64,000 nucleotides of DNA from Sarcocystis neurona (GCA_000727475.1 KL647293.1:969216-1033215), one strand, 5' to 3'. Positions 42,301-54,120 are shown, counted from the first letter of the stretch. Program-made: numbers and translations. Notes: generated from the sequence alone by a model not told the origin.

Positions 42301-45300
42301 GCAGAGCGGCACAGTATGCGGCTGCTACATTTCCTGTGGAGCTTGTGTGTCTACAATTTTCACCTGCACCCAAAATTTCCTCCAATCATGGAAACGTGCT
42401 GCGTGCACGGCAGACTGGAATATGCCGCTCAGTGTCGACTGAATTTTCACTCTCCAGCATTCATTCCTTTCCAGGTGAGCGGTAGCAATGTCGCCGCCGG
42501 AAGTGTCTGGCCTTGCGCCCTCTGGGGCCCTCACGTAGAGCGCACGAGGTGCGCCAGCACAAAAAAAGTAGTCATCGATGTACAGACTCTCGTAGCTTGT
42601 GTTACTCCCTCGCGCATCCTGCGTACACCTGTACATTTATCTGAGGATTTGACGCCGCACTGGCATTTTGCTGGAACTATCCGCAGCAGTGGGAATGAGT
42701 GTTGATGTTTACATATGTATGTATTTACACACGAACAAGCATATACGTATATACATATAAATCTGTCTACCTCTGTATCTATACATATGTGTACATATGT
42801 ATAGACACTTCCGTCGCACACAGGCATGCGCGTTTGTGCCTTCATACCCGCACGTGTGTCGCAGAACTGCGACTAGAATCAGGGCCGCACAGCGAGTAGT
42901 CATCGGCTGCACACTTGTCTGTGCGTCGAAAGGGAGAATGGGCTGCGTCCGATAAATGGTTGGTGTTGGACGAGCACTGTGTGTTTGCAGGAGACAGCCA
43001 CGTGCTGAAGTAGACGGCCGTAGTTTTAGTACTAGTGGTAGCATTAGTGGTGCTAGAAAAACCGATCATAGAACTAGATACGATTCTTCGACGAGCGAAC
43101 TGGTCCGCGCTCGCTTTCTGAAACGGATACATTTTTTTCCACCTCCTGTTGTGGCAGCTATATTTCATTTTGCTGTATGTTGTTTGCCTTCTATGTGTAC
43201 GGCATCTCTTTCTGTGCATGCGTCTAGACTGCAGATGCAATTATGCACGACAGGAGGGGAGACAAGAGCGTAGCAGAGGCTTTGCCTCCGCATTGTCGAA
43301 ACCTGATGCAGGCAATTCTGATGGGAGTGAAACCCTCGTGCTCGCTGTGGGCATCAAACTTTCTCTCGCCTCACCCCCTGTTTCTTAGAGACTTCGTCGC
43401 CGTTCTCGAAACGTAAGCCTCGGAAGCGTCTAACGAAGGGGTGAGATTCTACCTGCGCGCTGGAATCGCGTACTTGACGTATATGTGCAGCGAATCCGAA
43501 GATTGATTTTTCTTCTGGGAAGGTGGCGGAAGACCTGCACGTGTCCTTCCCAGGAGTCGACCGATGCCAACTATAACTTCGGAGCTGCGTTTGCCTCTGA
43601 CAGCAGAAAGTACCTTTGTAGGCGTAAGTGATTTCTAAAGGCCCCTCACTCGCCACTCCTCCGTGTCGCTGGAAGTCATGCGGATGAGTAGGTACTCTCA
43701 CTTGCGATGATAGCTGGAATGTATAACTGTACTGCTACTCCACAAGGGCTGCTATCGTGAAGTCTCACGCTTTTGCAGAAAACTTGGCGGACGTCGTATT
43801 GGCTGCAAGACAGCTGCGTGCTGCTGCAAGAGGGCGTGTGTGTGATCCTGGGTGAGTCTGCATACGTCTGCAAGAACCGTTGTCCACCACGTCTGCCGGC
43901 GAAGCATTTCCCGGGATGCTTTTGCATTTCGTCGTGTAGAGCCTCACAGTTGCACGACAGAAGATGCTGCACTCTAACATTGATAAACACACAAGCACGG
44001 ATCGACCTTGTCTTTCCTTACTGGGGGAAAAGAGCGCCCATTGAGGGCAATGGGCAGCCCTGTTCTTCAAGGAGGATCTACTCCTTCCACATATACCGAC
44101 TACCAACCTGGATTCCAGGTTTTGGGTACTGGCGTAATTCTGTCTGTCAGTAAGTTCCCGGGACTTCTTTGGTAAATGCTTCGCGAGAGCAGTCTCTTGC
44201 TGCTACATAACGTATGACTGGCTGCTGACTTCTAGGAAGACGCCGTACCACGATTTTCTTTTCTAGACAGTATCTTTTGACAGTATTTAAGCGCATGCTT
44301 GCTCTCCTTCATGTTCTGTTAATTCGTATGTGGCCACTTTGGGAGACCACATTCGCGATTCAACTGCGTATCGGAGTAAGAGGCTTCACTGAGCTATCTT
44401 TTCTTCAAGCTGGTCTCTTCCGAAGGGACAACCTGAGTGTGTGTGCTTCCTGCCCCTGTGTACGCACAAGTGTTAGCGTCGTTCCATAGCAGCGAGAGTT
44501 TCTGTGGGTGCATCTCTGTGTCATTGCACGTGTATTCTAATCTTGTCAAGCAATGGCAGGAAGAACTGCGTTTCATATAAGGTGGATGCAGTCCTGGTCG
44601 ATCAGGACGATCTGCGTGAAGCATCGTTCATCCTCACCTGCACTAGGAGGGAATAGCGTTGCACACTCAGAATACGTCAGTGCGTCTCCTTGTGCTGACG
44701 AATGCCGCTGTGTGCCTGCATACAGGTGACTGTTTTGAAATAAACTTGTGGCTTGTGTACGCTTGCAGTTCCACACTGCGAGTACAGTCTTTCTCTCGAT
44801 AAATCCCCTCCTTGTAATCTTGGACGTAAAGGAGTGTGCCATTCGTCCTACCTGCTCTTGCTTCTGGATGGATTCGAAGAATGAATGAGAAAGTACCAAG
44901 CTGTGACACGTTTTGAAGAGCACTGTGAAAGAGGCCGGGTTACACTGTCAATACGGAGCGGACATGCACGAGTGTCGGAAGCGTCTAGGTGAACGTGAAA
45001 AGGCTAGCTGTTTTTAGATCAAAGAGTTGTGGCAGTTCCGCGCATGGCAATGCCACTGTGCAGTACGATTGTGTCAACATGTACTCAATGTGGCATGCCT
45101 TAAGAGGATAACCACTTTGCTAAGACAAAAGCCTCTGGCGCTCTAGAGACAGCTGTAGCTCTCCGCCAGTAGTATACGCTAGAGAGACGCTTTCTGAGGT
45201 ATGGCATTTTTCATCCTCAAGAAACAGTGCAGGGTCTGGTCTGTGTCACGTACACCTTTTCGACCACAAAGACTAGAAAATGCGCGCGTACGGTGGTAGC

Positions 45301-47400
45301 ACGTCTAGGCGATTATCATGTTTCCACAGGCGCGTACGCTTTCAATGGATGAACTGTCGTCGTCTTTCGTAGTTTGTCCTTGTAGCTGCAGACGTTGATT
45401 TTTACGACACATTGTGCAGCATGAGTAGTCCACGTGGCGAACTAGCGAATACCTGTGCACATATGTGCCTGACTCTCGTTGCCGCCCTATAGGCGAGAAT
45501 GCCTGTGGACGGTCTATGCCACATGCGTGGTTGGATGCTGCTGACATATATATATATATATATATATGCACGTATAACGCATTCTTCCGCACGCGTGAAC
45601 ATGGAACTTTCGTATCCACTTCCAGGAACCATCACGTGAGCCTCCGCCTGTGTCGGGGTTCAGCTCTTCTCGCTTTTTCGTAGCTCACCAAAATGACTTC
45701 TTGTCATGGAACCTCTTTGCTTAAGTGCCTAATTAAACTGTACCAGCAAGCCTGCCAGTAAGTGTGTGTATGCCCTTAGGCGGATCTTCACAATGGAAAC
45801 GTACAATGGGAGCGTACAAGCGTATACAATCCGATAGGCACCGTGACAAATACGTTCTCTCTCGAGCGCCGTTGCGGGTGCAGGATACGCTTACGCCCAT
45901 GATATATATGTATACACATACGCGAGTACGTGTAACCGGATATTCGCCTATATGGCTGTGGATGCGGTCTTGATGGGTCTACTGTTCAACCGCACTTCCT
46001 ACTCCCGCACAACCACGTATTTCTCCATACTTGGCTTGCTTGTCTTGTGTGCTAGGGAACGGGTACAACACACGTTCGTGAGTAAAAATGGACTATCCTT
46101 TCTCCACGTTCAACGAATAGACGAGGAGTGGATACAGGAACGGCACCTTGGCGTTGTTTTGATTGACCGTGCTCGTCAGCCGCGGGACTGCAACCGCCAG
46201 GTGCTACCGCGCACTTGCATGGGAGGTCATGTGATGCACAACCGACTGCTGAACAGACTCGGCTGGCACGCTGAGTTGGTATTTCAGAATGAATGGGACT
46301 CTTTTCCCTCTCTGCGAAAGAGAACATTCGTGCAAGGTCTCAAGGTACTACAACGTGCCATCGCTTATCTCGATAGGGGTGCCTGCGATCTGTCTACACG
46401 GGTGTTTACTCTTGATACTTGTTCGTGAGCAGTAAGTTTTCCACATTCCACGGCGAACTTCTGCATCCTTTGCCGGCCGCGAAGTCATATTCAACATATA
46501 TATGTTGAATGTTTTCTGCTGGGCAATCCAGTGATGAACACACTACCTGTGACTGGCGCAGCGCAACGAGCTTCGTGCTTCATGTGTACACACGCTCTGG
46601 ATATTCTTTTGAGCACGTGTTTGTGGGTGCTCAAATACGACCGACCGTCTTGTCTGTGCTCGTGTACCAGTATCTATGTGCTGTGGCATTAGTTACACAG
46701 CATTTCGTGTTCTGTGGTAAAGTGAAACGGTTAAGACGTACTCCGGCGAGCAGGAATACCAGCAGGAGGACAAGCTGAAGAGAAGGCCTATAACCGTGGT
46801 GTGTACTGCTGTAATCGTGACAACGTAAACAACACGCAGGCAGATAAATGTGTGTTTTATCGGCTAGTATACTACGGGAAAATGTGGCATCGTCTTCTGT
46901 GGTCGTAGGCGAATCCGCGGTAGCGTACAAAAGTGAAGAAGCTTAGGCAGAGGTGGACACGTGAAAACCCGTAGACACTCTTCAATGTCGTTAGGGCACT
47001 CGCCCTTTGTTCAGTGTACGTATATATAAATATGTATATATATATATGTATGCGGATGCGCATGTTTATACATCATTTTGTACCTTACACATTCTCTCTT
47101 AGCTGGCCGATTCGGTACGCGTGATAAGGCGCGTATAACGCTCTACTTACACTCACCCGTGTCACACTTGTTGGTTGTTTCGGAATGTGGCGTTCAACAG
47201 CCACTCAAAGCACGCCTGCGTGTGTAGAACCTGTGGAACTCCATTATTCGTCACCCGCGGCAGCTTTAGGTCAGTAAATCAACAAGTAATGCGCTTACGT
47301 AATGTGGCTGTATCAAGCGCCGGTGCTTCCGACATTGCAGGAGAAATTGCTGAAGCAGGCTGCGGCCGCGGACCACAAAGTCCAGCTTTTGGCGCTTTAA
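31685..47400 (+). CDS. RAP-domain protein, fourteen-exon model
   Basis: Exons: 31685-33394, 34944-35045, 36163-36285, 38631-38777, 39346-40482, 42229-42474, 43228-43412, 43607-43623, 43779-43851, 44267-44375, 45684-45757, 46056-46344, 47341-47400, plus possibly one unresolved exon between 40482 and 42229. All listed junctions agree in phase, giving about 1,420 residues. Part order: Q/A-rich N-terminus; a helix running across exons 1-2; helical segments; a polar insert (39.9-40.4 kb); LLHFLWSLCVYNF, like FASTK/RAP-protein helices; and a C-terminal RAP domain. Family knowledge: RAP proteins bind RNA and act mostly in mitochondria or plastids, processing or stabilising transcripts and rRNA fragments. 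No clear targeting peptide is visible, but the N-terminus is Ala/Arg-rich. Family call firm; the first exon's start and the 40.5-42.2 kb gap are the weak points. Confidence 0.8.
35530..35551. repeat. (TA)n microsatellite
   Basis: An uninterrupted run of about 11 TA units in a RAP-gene intron, followed by a GATA/GAGA-rich tail. Confidence 0.9.
35790..36090. repeat. CTG-rich stretch within a RAP-gene intron
   Basis: Imperfect GCTGCTGC-type trinucleotides on the plus strand inside the 35046-36162 intron. It is the complement-strand counterpart of the CAG-type sequence in exon 1. Interruptions are frequent, so it is a decayed rather than a pure array. Confidence 0.6.
39346..40482 (+). CDS. RAP gene exon 5: long exon with a polar insertion
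   Basis: 379 codons, phase 0 at both ends. The acceptor gttgcag| lies just right of a pyrimidine tract (ctctttctctcag), and the donor is GTG|gtaagg. Helical, hydrophobic sequence at the 5' side (SYLLRVPHAV, LHSSPGG) gives way to an acidic/Ser/Ala-rich stretch that looks disordered. It closes with ARWLGNAMRTI, a probable helix leading into the FASTK-like exon at 42229. Confidence 0.65.
41145..41166. repeat. (TA)n microsatellite
   Basis: An uninterrupted TA run in the 40483-42228 intron; a second run lies 200 bp downstream. Confidence 0.9.
41366..41388. repeat. (TA)n microsatellite
   Basis: Second TA run of the same intron, ending in tagatatgtacg. Confidence 0.9.
42229..43623 (+). CDS. RAP gene exons 6-8, including a 17-nt microexon
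   Basis: Exon 42229-42474 (82 codons, phase 0) holds RLLHFLWSLCVYNFHLHP, the Trp/Leu helix pattern common before RAP domains. Exon 43228-43412 (acceptor gcgtctag|, donor AAAC|gtaagc) enters in phase 0 and leaves in phase 2. The 17-nt exon 43607-43623 (acceptor gacagcag|, donor gtaagt) takes one base, reads K-Y-L-C-R and leaves one base. Exon 43779 then opens with two bases, restoring the frame into NLADVVLAARQLRAA. Skipping the 17-nt exon would put the next exon into a frame that stops. Confidence 0.75.
45545..45567. repeat. (TA)n microsatellite
   Basis: A TA run in the intron 44376-45683, about 115 bp before the acceptor of the next exon. Confidence 0.9.
46056..46344 (+). CDS. RAP domain exon
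   Basis: Acceptor cttgtgtgctag|; 96 codons. It shows the RAP-domain order: a hydrophobic strand with acidic end (GVVLIDRA), a short loop, an H-N-R-L-L helix (HNRLLNRLGWHAELV), then EWDSF and a basic terminal helix. The domain is thought to have an endonuclease-like fold adapted to RNA binding. The frame continues to a stop at 46428, but a donor (AAG|gtacta) at 46345 joins phase 0 to the final exon 47341-47400. That gives FVQGLKEKLLKQ, a continuous helix as expected at a RAP C-terminus. Confidence 0.8.
46489..46510. repeat. 22-bp perfect palindrome
   Basis: The sequence attcaacata/tatatgttgaat reads the same on both strands, with a TA-rich centre. It lies in the last intron of the RAP gene if the 46345 donor is used, otherwise just after the 46428 stop. 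Confidence 0.85.
47021..47051. repeat. TA-rich microsatellite, interrupted
   Basis: Interrupted TA/AAAT runs (tatatataaatatgtatata) in the last RAP-gene intron, about 290 bp before the terminal exon. Confidence 0.8.
47341..47400 (+). CDS. RAP gene terminal exon
   Basis: Acceptor cgacattgcag|; 19 codons and TAA. It reads as an amphipathic helix that continues the RAP C-terminal helix. If this splice is not used, the protein ends at 46428 instead, about 27 residues after the donor. Confidence 0.6.
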   Translation, partial: EKLLKQAAAADHKVQLLAL

Positions 47401-48283
47401 CCATCATCACCAACGAAGCTTACGCGTGTCGCTGAACGGCACACGCTTTTGAGGAAACGGATTCCTGCGATGCGTTCTCCTTTACTGCTCGCTTCGAGCG
47501 TGAGTGGATTTAACAGCGGCTGTCATCTCTGTCGCGTACGGCTCTGCGCTCAGAAAAGCCATGCCATCTATATTCTCAGAGCAGACAAGCTACCAGTCCG
47601 TTGTCTGTTCTTCGTATGCCTGGGAAATACGGCTGACAATAGCAAGTACCCCTGGAGGTGTACATGCAAAGGAGGATGACCTAATCGTTTTTCAGATCCG
47701 CCAAGGTCACGCGTCCCAGCACATAGGCTGTGCAACTTGAGAAGTGGCTTGATCTCTCTAGAACTCAAAGCGGAAGCTGTACGTCATTGCTTGTATTTTC
47801 CAGCCCTCTGCACTTCCTCACTGTCGGCTTATTTCTCAGACGCCCTGGGTATGCCTACGCATCCGAAGAGATACGTGTCTTGTACAACTGCGGCCGCAGC
47901 GCCGGAACCAATTGCAGAGAGGAGTTCGGGCGCCGCCGGTGTCAGATTGGTTTTTTTAGTCTTCACATCTTTTCGCTCCGCCTTTACGCTGTACCCGCGT
48001 ATGCTGCAGGCTCTCTAGGCGTGCCATTGCTAGGCGCGGAAGCAAGGTCCACCGGCACCTGCCGACTGCGTGCCCTCCTACTGTGTGGACCTCTGCAGCA
48101 ACAAGTACAAGGGCAAGTACGAAACAATGTGACTACAGAGCTGCATCAGAGTGTCGATGAGCTGCTACAGTAGAAGCGTCTACGAAAGAGTGAATTGCTG
48201 CGCTTCTGGAAAGCTTGCACCAGGCCTATCCAGCAGTGTAACGCACATTTTCCGGATCGTGTTGGCTGCCTGTTGCATTGTAG

Positions 48284-48864
48284 ATGTGTCATTGTGCGAC
48301 TTGTTTAAAGGAGTTCGTTTCGTGCGGAAGGGCGTCTGGAAGAGCTTTTAGGTGTACGGCTGAGGATTGCAGCTGCCACGCTCACGTCATATGTATACGA
48401 ACAGCGGACTTACAGAGTATACAGCAGGTACGCACATCCCACTGTTGTGTGGTGGACCAATTATAACAACGTCCTAGTGCCATTCTCGCCTAGATCATCC
48501 TTTGCAATAGAAGCAGTTCTGGTTATATAAGGACTCGCGATGTGACACAGAGCTCCTCTGCTGCCTTGCGATCCGGTGCTCTGACAAGTGCTGCCGTGCT
48601 CGTAGTATGCTGCTGCATGTGTGAAGGACGATGGTTGACTTGACTCAATGTATGGATATTCTCGCGTACCATTTTTTCCCACGTCACACGTGTGCTTACT
48701 GCTTCGACTGGCGGATATGTTTTTTTCAGTTACGAAATGGTTCACTTCTTCCACGCTTGAGGTGCAAAGGGGTAGGGGTAGGCACTGTACTGTCAGCAGA
48801 AGCGCTGGCTTTTTCGCATATTTTCCAGCGTGTTGATTGTGGAACGGAGTCGTTATCTCTGTAG
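48284..48864 (+). CDS. SLX1-like zinc-finger protein, 3' exons only
   Basis: Two exons, 48284-48427 and 48730-48864 (TAG), both phase 0. Acceptors: gttgcattgtag| and tgtttttttcag|; donor CAGCAG|gtacgc. The first holds C-x2-C (CATC), then C-x4-C and H-x2-C (RCTAEDCSCHAHVICI). The second begins near GSLLPRLRC. This order matches the C-terminal RING-like finger of SLX1, the catalytic subunit of the SLX1-SLX4 structure-specific endonuclease, where the finger contacts SLX4. The last C-x2-C pair is reduced to one cysteine. I could not find the GIY-YIG nuclease domain in the 900 bp between the RAP stop and 48284. A possible first exon (47470-47499, donor gtgagt) lies 70 bp after that stop but is not convincing. 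It could be another RING/PHD-type protein, or a remnant. Confidence 0.4.
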
Positions 48865-51800
48865 CGGCCTTTGCACACCCATACGTATAAATACACGTGT
48901 ATATATATATATATGTGGGCCTGTGTATGCATTATGATACTAGACGAACGTTAACTGACAAGCGAGAGTTGGTTTTCTTATTTATTTCTTTGGCAGAAGA
49001 TTTTCGATTGGTTTTGCGTGTCGCATACGGCGCACTGAATTTAACCCCTCACAGTAGGTTGGTGAAGAGTGACGAAGATCACCTTGTTCGGCACTAACTA
49101 GGTGTGTTCAATTACTGGTCTTGTATATTGTCGTACGGAGATCAAAAAAGTGCCGTGTCTTATACAGCTCGTGTGTCTGTCCTCTTGAATTTACTCATTA
49201 GGCAAACCAGCATATTGAAATTTAGGGGCCTACACTACAGTGGTCGTGCATAGCAGACTGCAGGTACTGCACAGTTAGAGTGTTGTACGCGTCGCGAAAG
49301 CAGAACTCTTTATTGATGATTGTTGTGGGCAGTAAGCGCAGAGCAGCTGCTTTGCACATAGTCACTGCATACAATCAATGCACCTTAGTCAATGCGAGGC
49401 GTGCCTTCGCCATTGGACGGAACACCGTCTTCAGAGCTGTCTTCCATAAAAACAATCCTGTGAAGCCTCTCACTCGAGGGCGCATGTGACGGAAAAACAC
49501 GGCCGTCGCTTTAGTGTGCACGATGCAGTAAGTCACTTGTGTATCCATTCTTCCATACATGTATGCCTCTAGAAATAGGGATTTACGTTAAGACACAGAT
49601 GTGTACACTGCTCTGAGGAGGTACACATTCCGACGTGCACGTTACGCGCAATGCATTCAACTTTTCTCTTTCCGGGTGTAGCGACTCGTGAAGAATCCAT
49701 TGCCACGCTACTAGCTGCGTCTATGACGTCGAGACAGAAGGGACAGCAACGTGCTAGATGATACAGGCACTCATTTGTAATCACACATTTATCAACATTG
49801 TTCTCAAAGCGGCTTGAGCTACGCAAGGTGACCCTACTTTGTCACAAGTTGTACAGCATTGTGAGAGGACGTGGGTTTGCGATCATCAGCTTGGAAGCTA
49901 CTCACCTACACCGGCCACGCGTTATAGTCGCAGCAATTTGGTTTGTGGCGGGGGCCTAAAAGGGGTTTTCGCTCGTGGAATGGAGCTGCACGGTGGCTTG
50001 GAACTGAGACTTTAGGAGGATGTACAGGTCAGGACGTGTTTGCAAGCTTCTTCGGTGCTGAAATGTGTTGTGAGACACAAAAGTCACGTTCGTCCTCGGG
50101 GAACTGATACGTATATGTCGATGAATACAGACTGATAAGACAGAGAAATAAATATAAGTACTGTCAACGTGAGGAGAATGTTGAGCTGTATCTACCTAGT
50201 GAGGAACTGCCTTCGCGCTCGTTACTGGTGCCACTTACTCCATGCACTAACAACAATACCGGTATATGGATATGAAGGAAGGCGCGTAGACGCTGTGCTC
50301 GACTGGGCCCACCTGCTGGCGACGAAGGGATGTGCGCGAGCCGAAGAGCATGCCCGTGGGCGACGCAGGACGCTGGTAACTCGACTGTGTGTAAAAGAGA
50401 GGATCAGCTTTGTAGTGCACCGGAAAGATGAGAACAACACGTAGGTCGGCAAAAAGGAATCAGCCTGGAGGTGTCTAAGAAAGGGCCGGAGAGCGTGACA
50501 TGATTCACGTACGTTGCTGGGGAAGGAGCTGATCTGTGGACACACCTGCCTGCCTTGCTGTCTATGGCTGCCTTCTTTGAGTTAAGTAGGCACACCATAT
50601 AGCTCGAGAATGGAAACGTTCTTTAAGCTCTGCAGCGGTAGCCGTACACTAAAGCTACCTGAGTGTGCAAGTGTGAACCCCCCAGCACTGCATTCGCGCT
50701 CTTCATGACCTCCTGGTGTCGGTGGGATCACGCGCGTGCAATATGGGTAGATCCTGGCGGGGTTGAGATATATTTCTCAAAGTAGAAGCATTCCAAAGAG
50801 GCACGACTCCAAAACTGACGCACACGCGGCAAACCGAGGACGTAAGGAGAAGGTTCATCGACGGTTTTGTAGACGAAGCAACAGAACAGCACATTATATC
50901 GACCCCAGTTCTTAGTTCCTTGGTTGGTCTCCTGGCACTACATACCTAGGCGCTCCGCATCCCTCACCAAATTTTGGGAAGGGCACCGAGAGCGCTCTGT
51001 CTGAAGTTGATGTGTTTTCTCATTTCCGACAATGTGGGGTGCCTAATGCATGTGCTACTAAAGGGCACGACACATCGCCTTCAGCCTGCGACCGCCCACT
51101 ATACTTTGAGTCTCGGCTCAGCCCTTTTATGCAGCAGATGAATCATAACAGCATGGACCTTACATCTTCCCAATATGCTAGGAATCCTTCCCATCCCTCA
51201 ACTTTCTCACGTTCTCACGTTTCATCCTTGACTACGACGTACCATACTTCCACACTCGTGTCCAGAACAGTTTTAAGAGCCGCTTGTAACATGTTGGCGG
51301 AGACGGTGTTTTGCCATAAATAACAACGACGATCGGACACGCACGGACTGTCCATGGGCGACGTCGCAACAAGCGTGTCGCGAACGGTTCAGTTTGAGGC
51401 CCTCCTTGCAGCATTCACCTCCTCCTCCGCCATGCAAGGCTCATCAGTGTTCTGACTCGAAACCTCCTAACACTTTTTCACTACGAAAAAGTCCGTGGAC
51501 GAATCGGTATGCACCTGTTTCACTATGTGAAGCTCAGGCGAATTGTCGGACGCACACAATCTCCTAAGGGACACGGACAAGACACTACACTACTCTCTCT
51601 CCCGCCAAACACACTCACGATTAATTCAAAGACGATATGTGTCGCCTCCTGGTCACTCTCTGCCTATACCGAAGTAAACACTGCTCCGCCCTTTCCAGTC
51701 AAAATAGCAACATCCGCCACCCACAAACTTACACTTCGGCTCGCTCACCTCCTTACGTCGTCACCCTGCGAACACCCACGAGCACAGCTGCGTCATTTGT

Positions 51801-52740
51801 GTTCCAACAATGAATGTTCCTGTTGTACTCAGAGGCTGAGTTAGTCTTTAGCAGCAGAAATGTGCAACGACATATCTTCCGTCACCTACCGTTCCCCTTT
51901 TTTCTACACACCCTTCCACACTCCCGCGTGCACGAAGTCTCCTGCCGTACAAGACCCTCGTGCAGCAAATTATACTGTTTGCCGTAATGTGCGCATAGAC
52001 TCTAAGTCATGATCTGTGCTTACTTCGTTGTTATTGTAATGTCTCTTATCCGTATCGCCGAACACTACCGTCCCACAAGCCGCACCACCGATTCCTGCAT
52101 GTACGACGGAACGTGCAGCGTTCCAGATATTAGAACGTCTCACCTGCAGGTTGGGCACGTTGTCCAGCGGTGTGGTTTCAGATTCACATGCGTCTTTCTC
52201 CGTGCCGTCATGGCTGCGGATTCGCGTACGTCCCTCTTCATGCTGTCCTCTCCCTTGATCATGTACGCTCAACTTTTTCGTGACGAGGATTCATGCTCTG
52301 ACGTCCAGTGATGATGCTTCACATAAATTCCTCAACGAACTTGCGCAGCTCTGGTCATCTTTTCTGTTGACGACATTGAACCCTTGGGTCCGAGGGGAGC
52401 AACTCATTTCTGTCGTACCGTCTTTGCTCGATATATCGCTGACTCTGTTCAGCGCTTAGAAGTAATGTTCTCGAATTCCCACACTCTTTCTGCAGATTAC
52501 TATGACCCTCTATCGACAATCCACGCCAACGAAACGCGCCACTTGGACTACGCGCTCTGTACTTCCTCTCGATCACACGACACCGCCATCCATAGAAAAG
52601 GAAGACAGTTACATTTTTGTGATACTGCATCACGCGCTGCACGCAATGACAGTGCGTTGTCCACTGCTGAAGTCATGGAGCACGTGGTGGAGTCCAATCC
52701 ACAATTTCACGACCTCCGCAACCCCTTTCCCTGAGTTGCC
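48865..52740. other. Gene-poor stretch
   Basis: No supported gene. It holds a TA microsatellite at 48899-48914. One 91-codon plus-strand frame (50169-50444) has no recognisable motif or good splice sites. From about 51 kb the base composition turns C-rich on the plus strand, up to about 55.5 kb. Confidence 0.5.
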
Positions 52741-52900
52741 TTAGTAGCGAAACAGGCTGGTACCTATGACCTGCGACCAACCACCAGTGTCTCCAGCTTC
52801 TTTTTGTGCGTAGCCTGAGTAGAACCGCAGGCAGGAACCTGTGAACTGTGACAGCCACGAGTATCTCCAGCTTTCTTTTCTGTCTGTGAAGAATACGCTA
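52741..52900. repeat. Two imperfect ~80-bp tandem units
   Basis: Both units carry ccagctt.ctttt near the end, and a C-rich middle with ctgtga/ctgcga. The second begins near 52816. The copies are strongly diverged. Confidence 0.4.
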
Positions 52901-53369
52901 CGAAGACAATTTTCCCTGAAAAAGAGAAACATCTACTGCCACACGAGTAGATCTCCTTCTGCAGTCAGCTTAATGCTCTGTCCTCTATACCAACTCTGAA
53001 AATGGAGTACGTTATTTGCGTCAGAGTGTTACTCGCTGCCGTCAGAGGCCCCACTCACGAAACTCAAATTTGCTCCATTTTCCAGCGGAGTCATCGCATT
53101 TCGTAATGCTTGCGCACCGCCTGCCCTGACCCAGCTGCTTGGAACAAAAGTGGTCGGTCTAGCCGACGAGCCGAAAGCAGCGTTAGGGCACTCCGCTCTT
53201 AGCAAAGCATCTTACTTGCGATGTAACGCAGGTGCCTCTGCCACATAATATGCTCCGATTGCCAGTGAAACTTTATGTCGATATTTACTTGCGCTCCTGT
53301 GGTAAAACCATCTCGTTACCGCATGGTGCGATCTACCTGCTTCAGGAACCACACCAACTGTTTTTGGTG

Positions 53370-54120
53370 ACAAAGCGGACAAGGCCGCGTTCAAAAGTGT
53401 CGCACCAGCAGGGTATACTCACTGTCCGGAATCGTGCCTCTACTTCTTTTGATAATGTACAAACAACTCATCACTGGTCGTCACCTGCTGCCTGGTAATA
53501 CTTTTGGGGCGACTATTCAATGCGCTGAATGTGGGGACCAGATTCAGCGTGCGCACATCTGGCCTTCTAGCTTTGACGGCGTTTTCCTTCATCCGGAACG
53601 TTACCCGCTCGAAACGAGCACTGTGTGCGACTGGTAGATTTCTCGTTTGACAGACGAGGATCTTCGTCGCCGACAAGATAATCCAGATAAGCACGGCATC
53701 TCCTTTTCTCCTGAAAACTTCTCATTGTGTATGTCTTCCGTTACTCTCGACCCTGTTGCCTTTTCACGAGGCGGAAAGATATGTTCTGTCAACCTGCAGC
53801 TAACCTGGCACACCTCCGGAATTAATTCCTGGTGTGTGGAGAAAGGTGGTGGATCATTCAATACAAACCAGTGCCACATCTCAGACACACGATAAGAGCC
53901 TTCGCGGCGGGGACGGTACATTTTAGCAGGCTCATGCTGGGCGGCGGTCTTTGCAACATGGACGCTTGTGCCGCTTTTACACCTTACTTCACGTACGCCC
54001 ACTGTACTCTCTACACACGTGTGTGATGAGCAATCTCCGCTCAGTGACCATCCACCTGAACGACAAAAATGCCACGGTTGCATGGTTTTAGGCCGACCGT
54101 CCTTCAGCTTGTACGACCTG
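53370..54120. repeat. Old dispersed repeat, copy A (coding-like on minus strand)
   Basis: Shares a series of blocks with copy B (55470-56110) in the same order and spacing: gataatg at 53449 and 55561, ggacca near 53534 and 55615, and a tgttctgtcaacct block at about 53783 and 55903. On the minus strand both spell related peptides: CRLTEHIF (A) and CRLTEHTF (B), SGTSVHVAK and SSTSPHVAK, NLVP followed later by a DELFVHYQ/SELVVHYQ pair. Copy A keeps one 246-codon minus frame (53601-54341). A retroelement or a duplicated gene would both fit; I recognise no domain. Confidence 0.6.

Noticed and set aside
43773..44153. 126-codon plus-strand frame over the RAP-gene exon at 43779
   Set aside because: It ignores the good donor at 43852 and is in the wrong phase for both neighbouring exons.
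46345..46428. RAP domain exon read through to the stop at 46428 as the main form
   Set aside because: The gtacta donor at 46345 and the in-phase terminal exon 47341-47400 give a better C-terminal helix; read-through is kept as an alternative.
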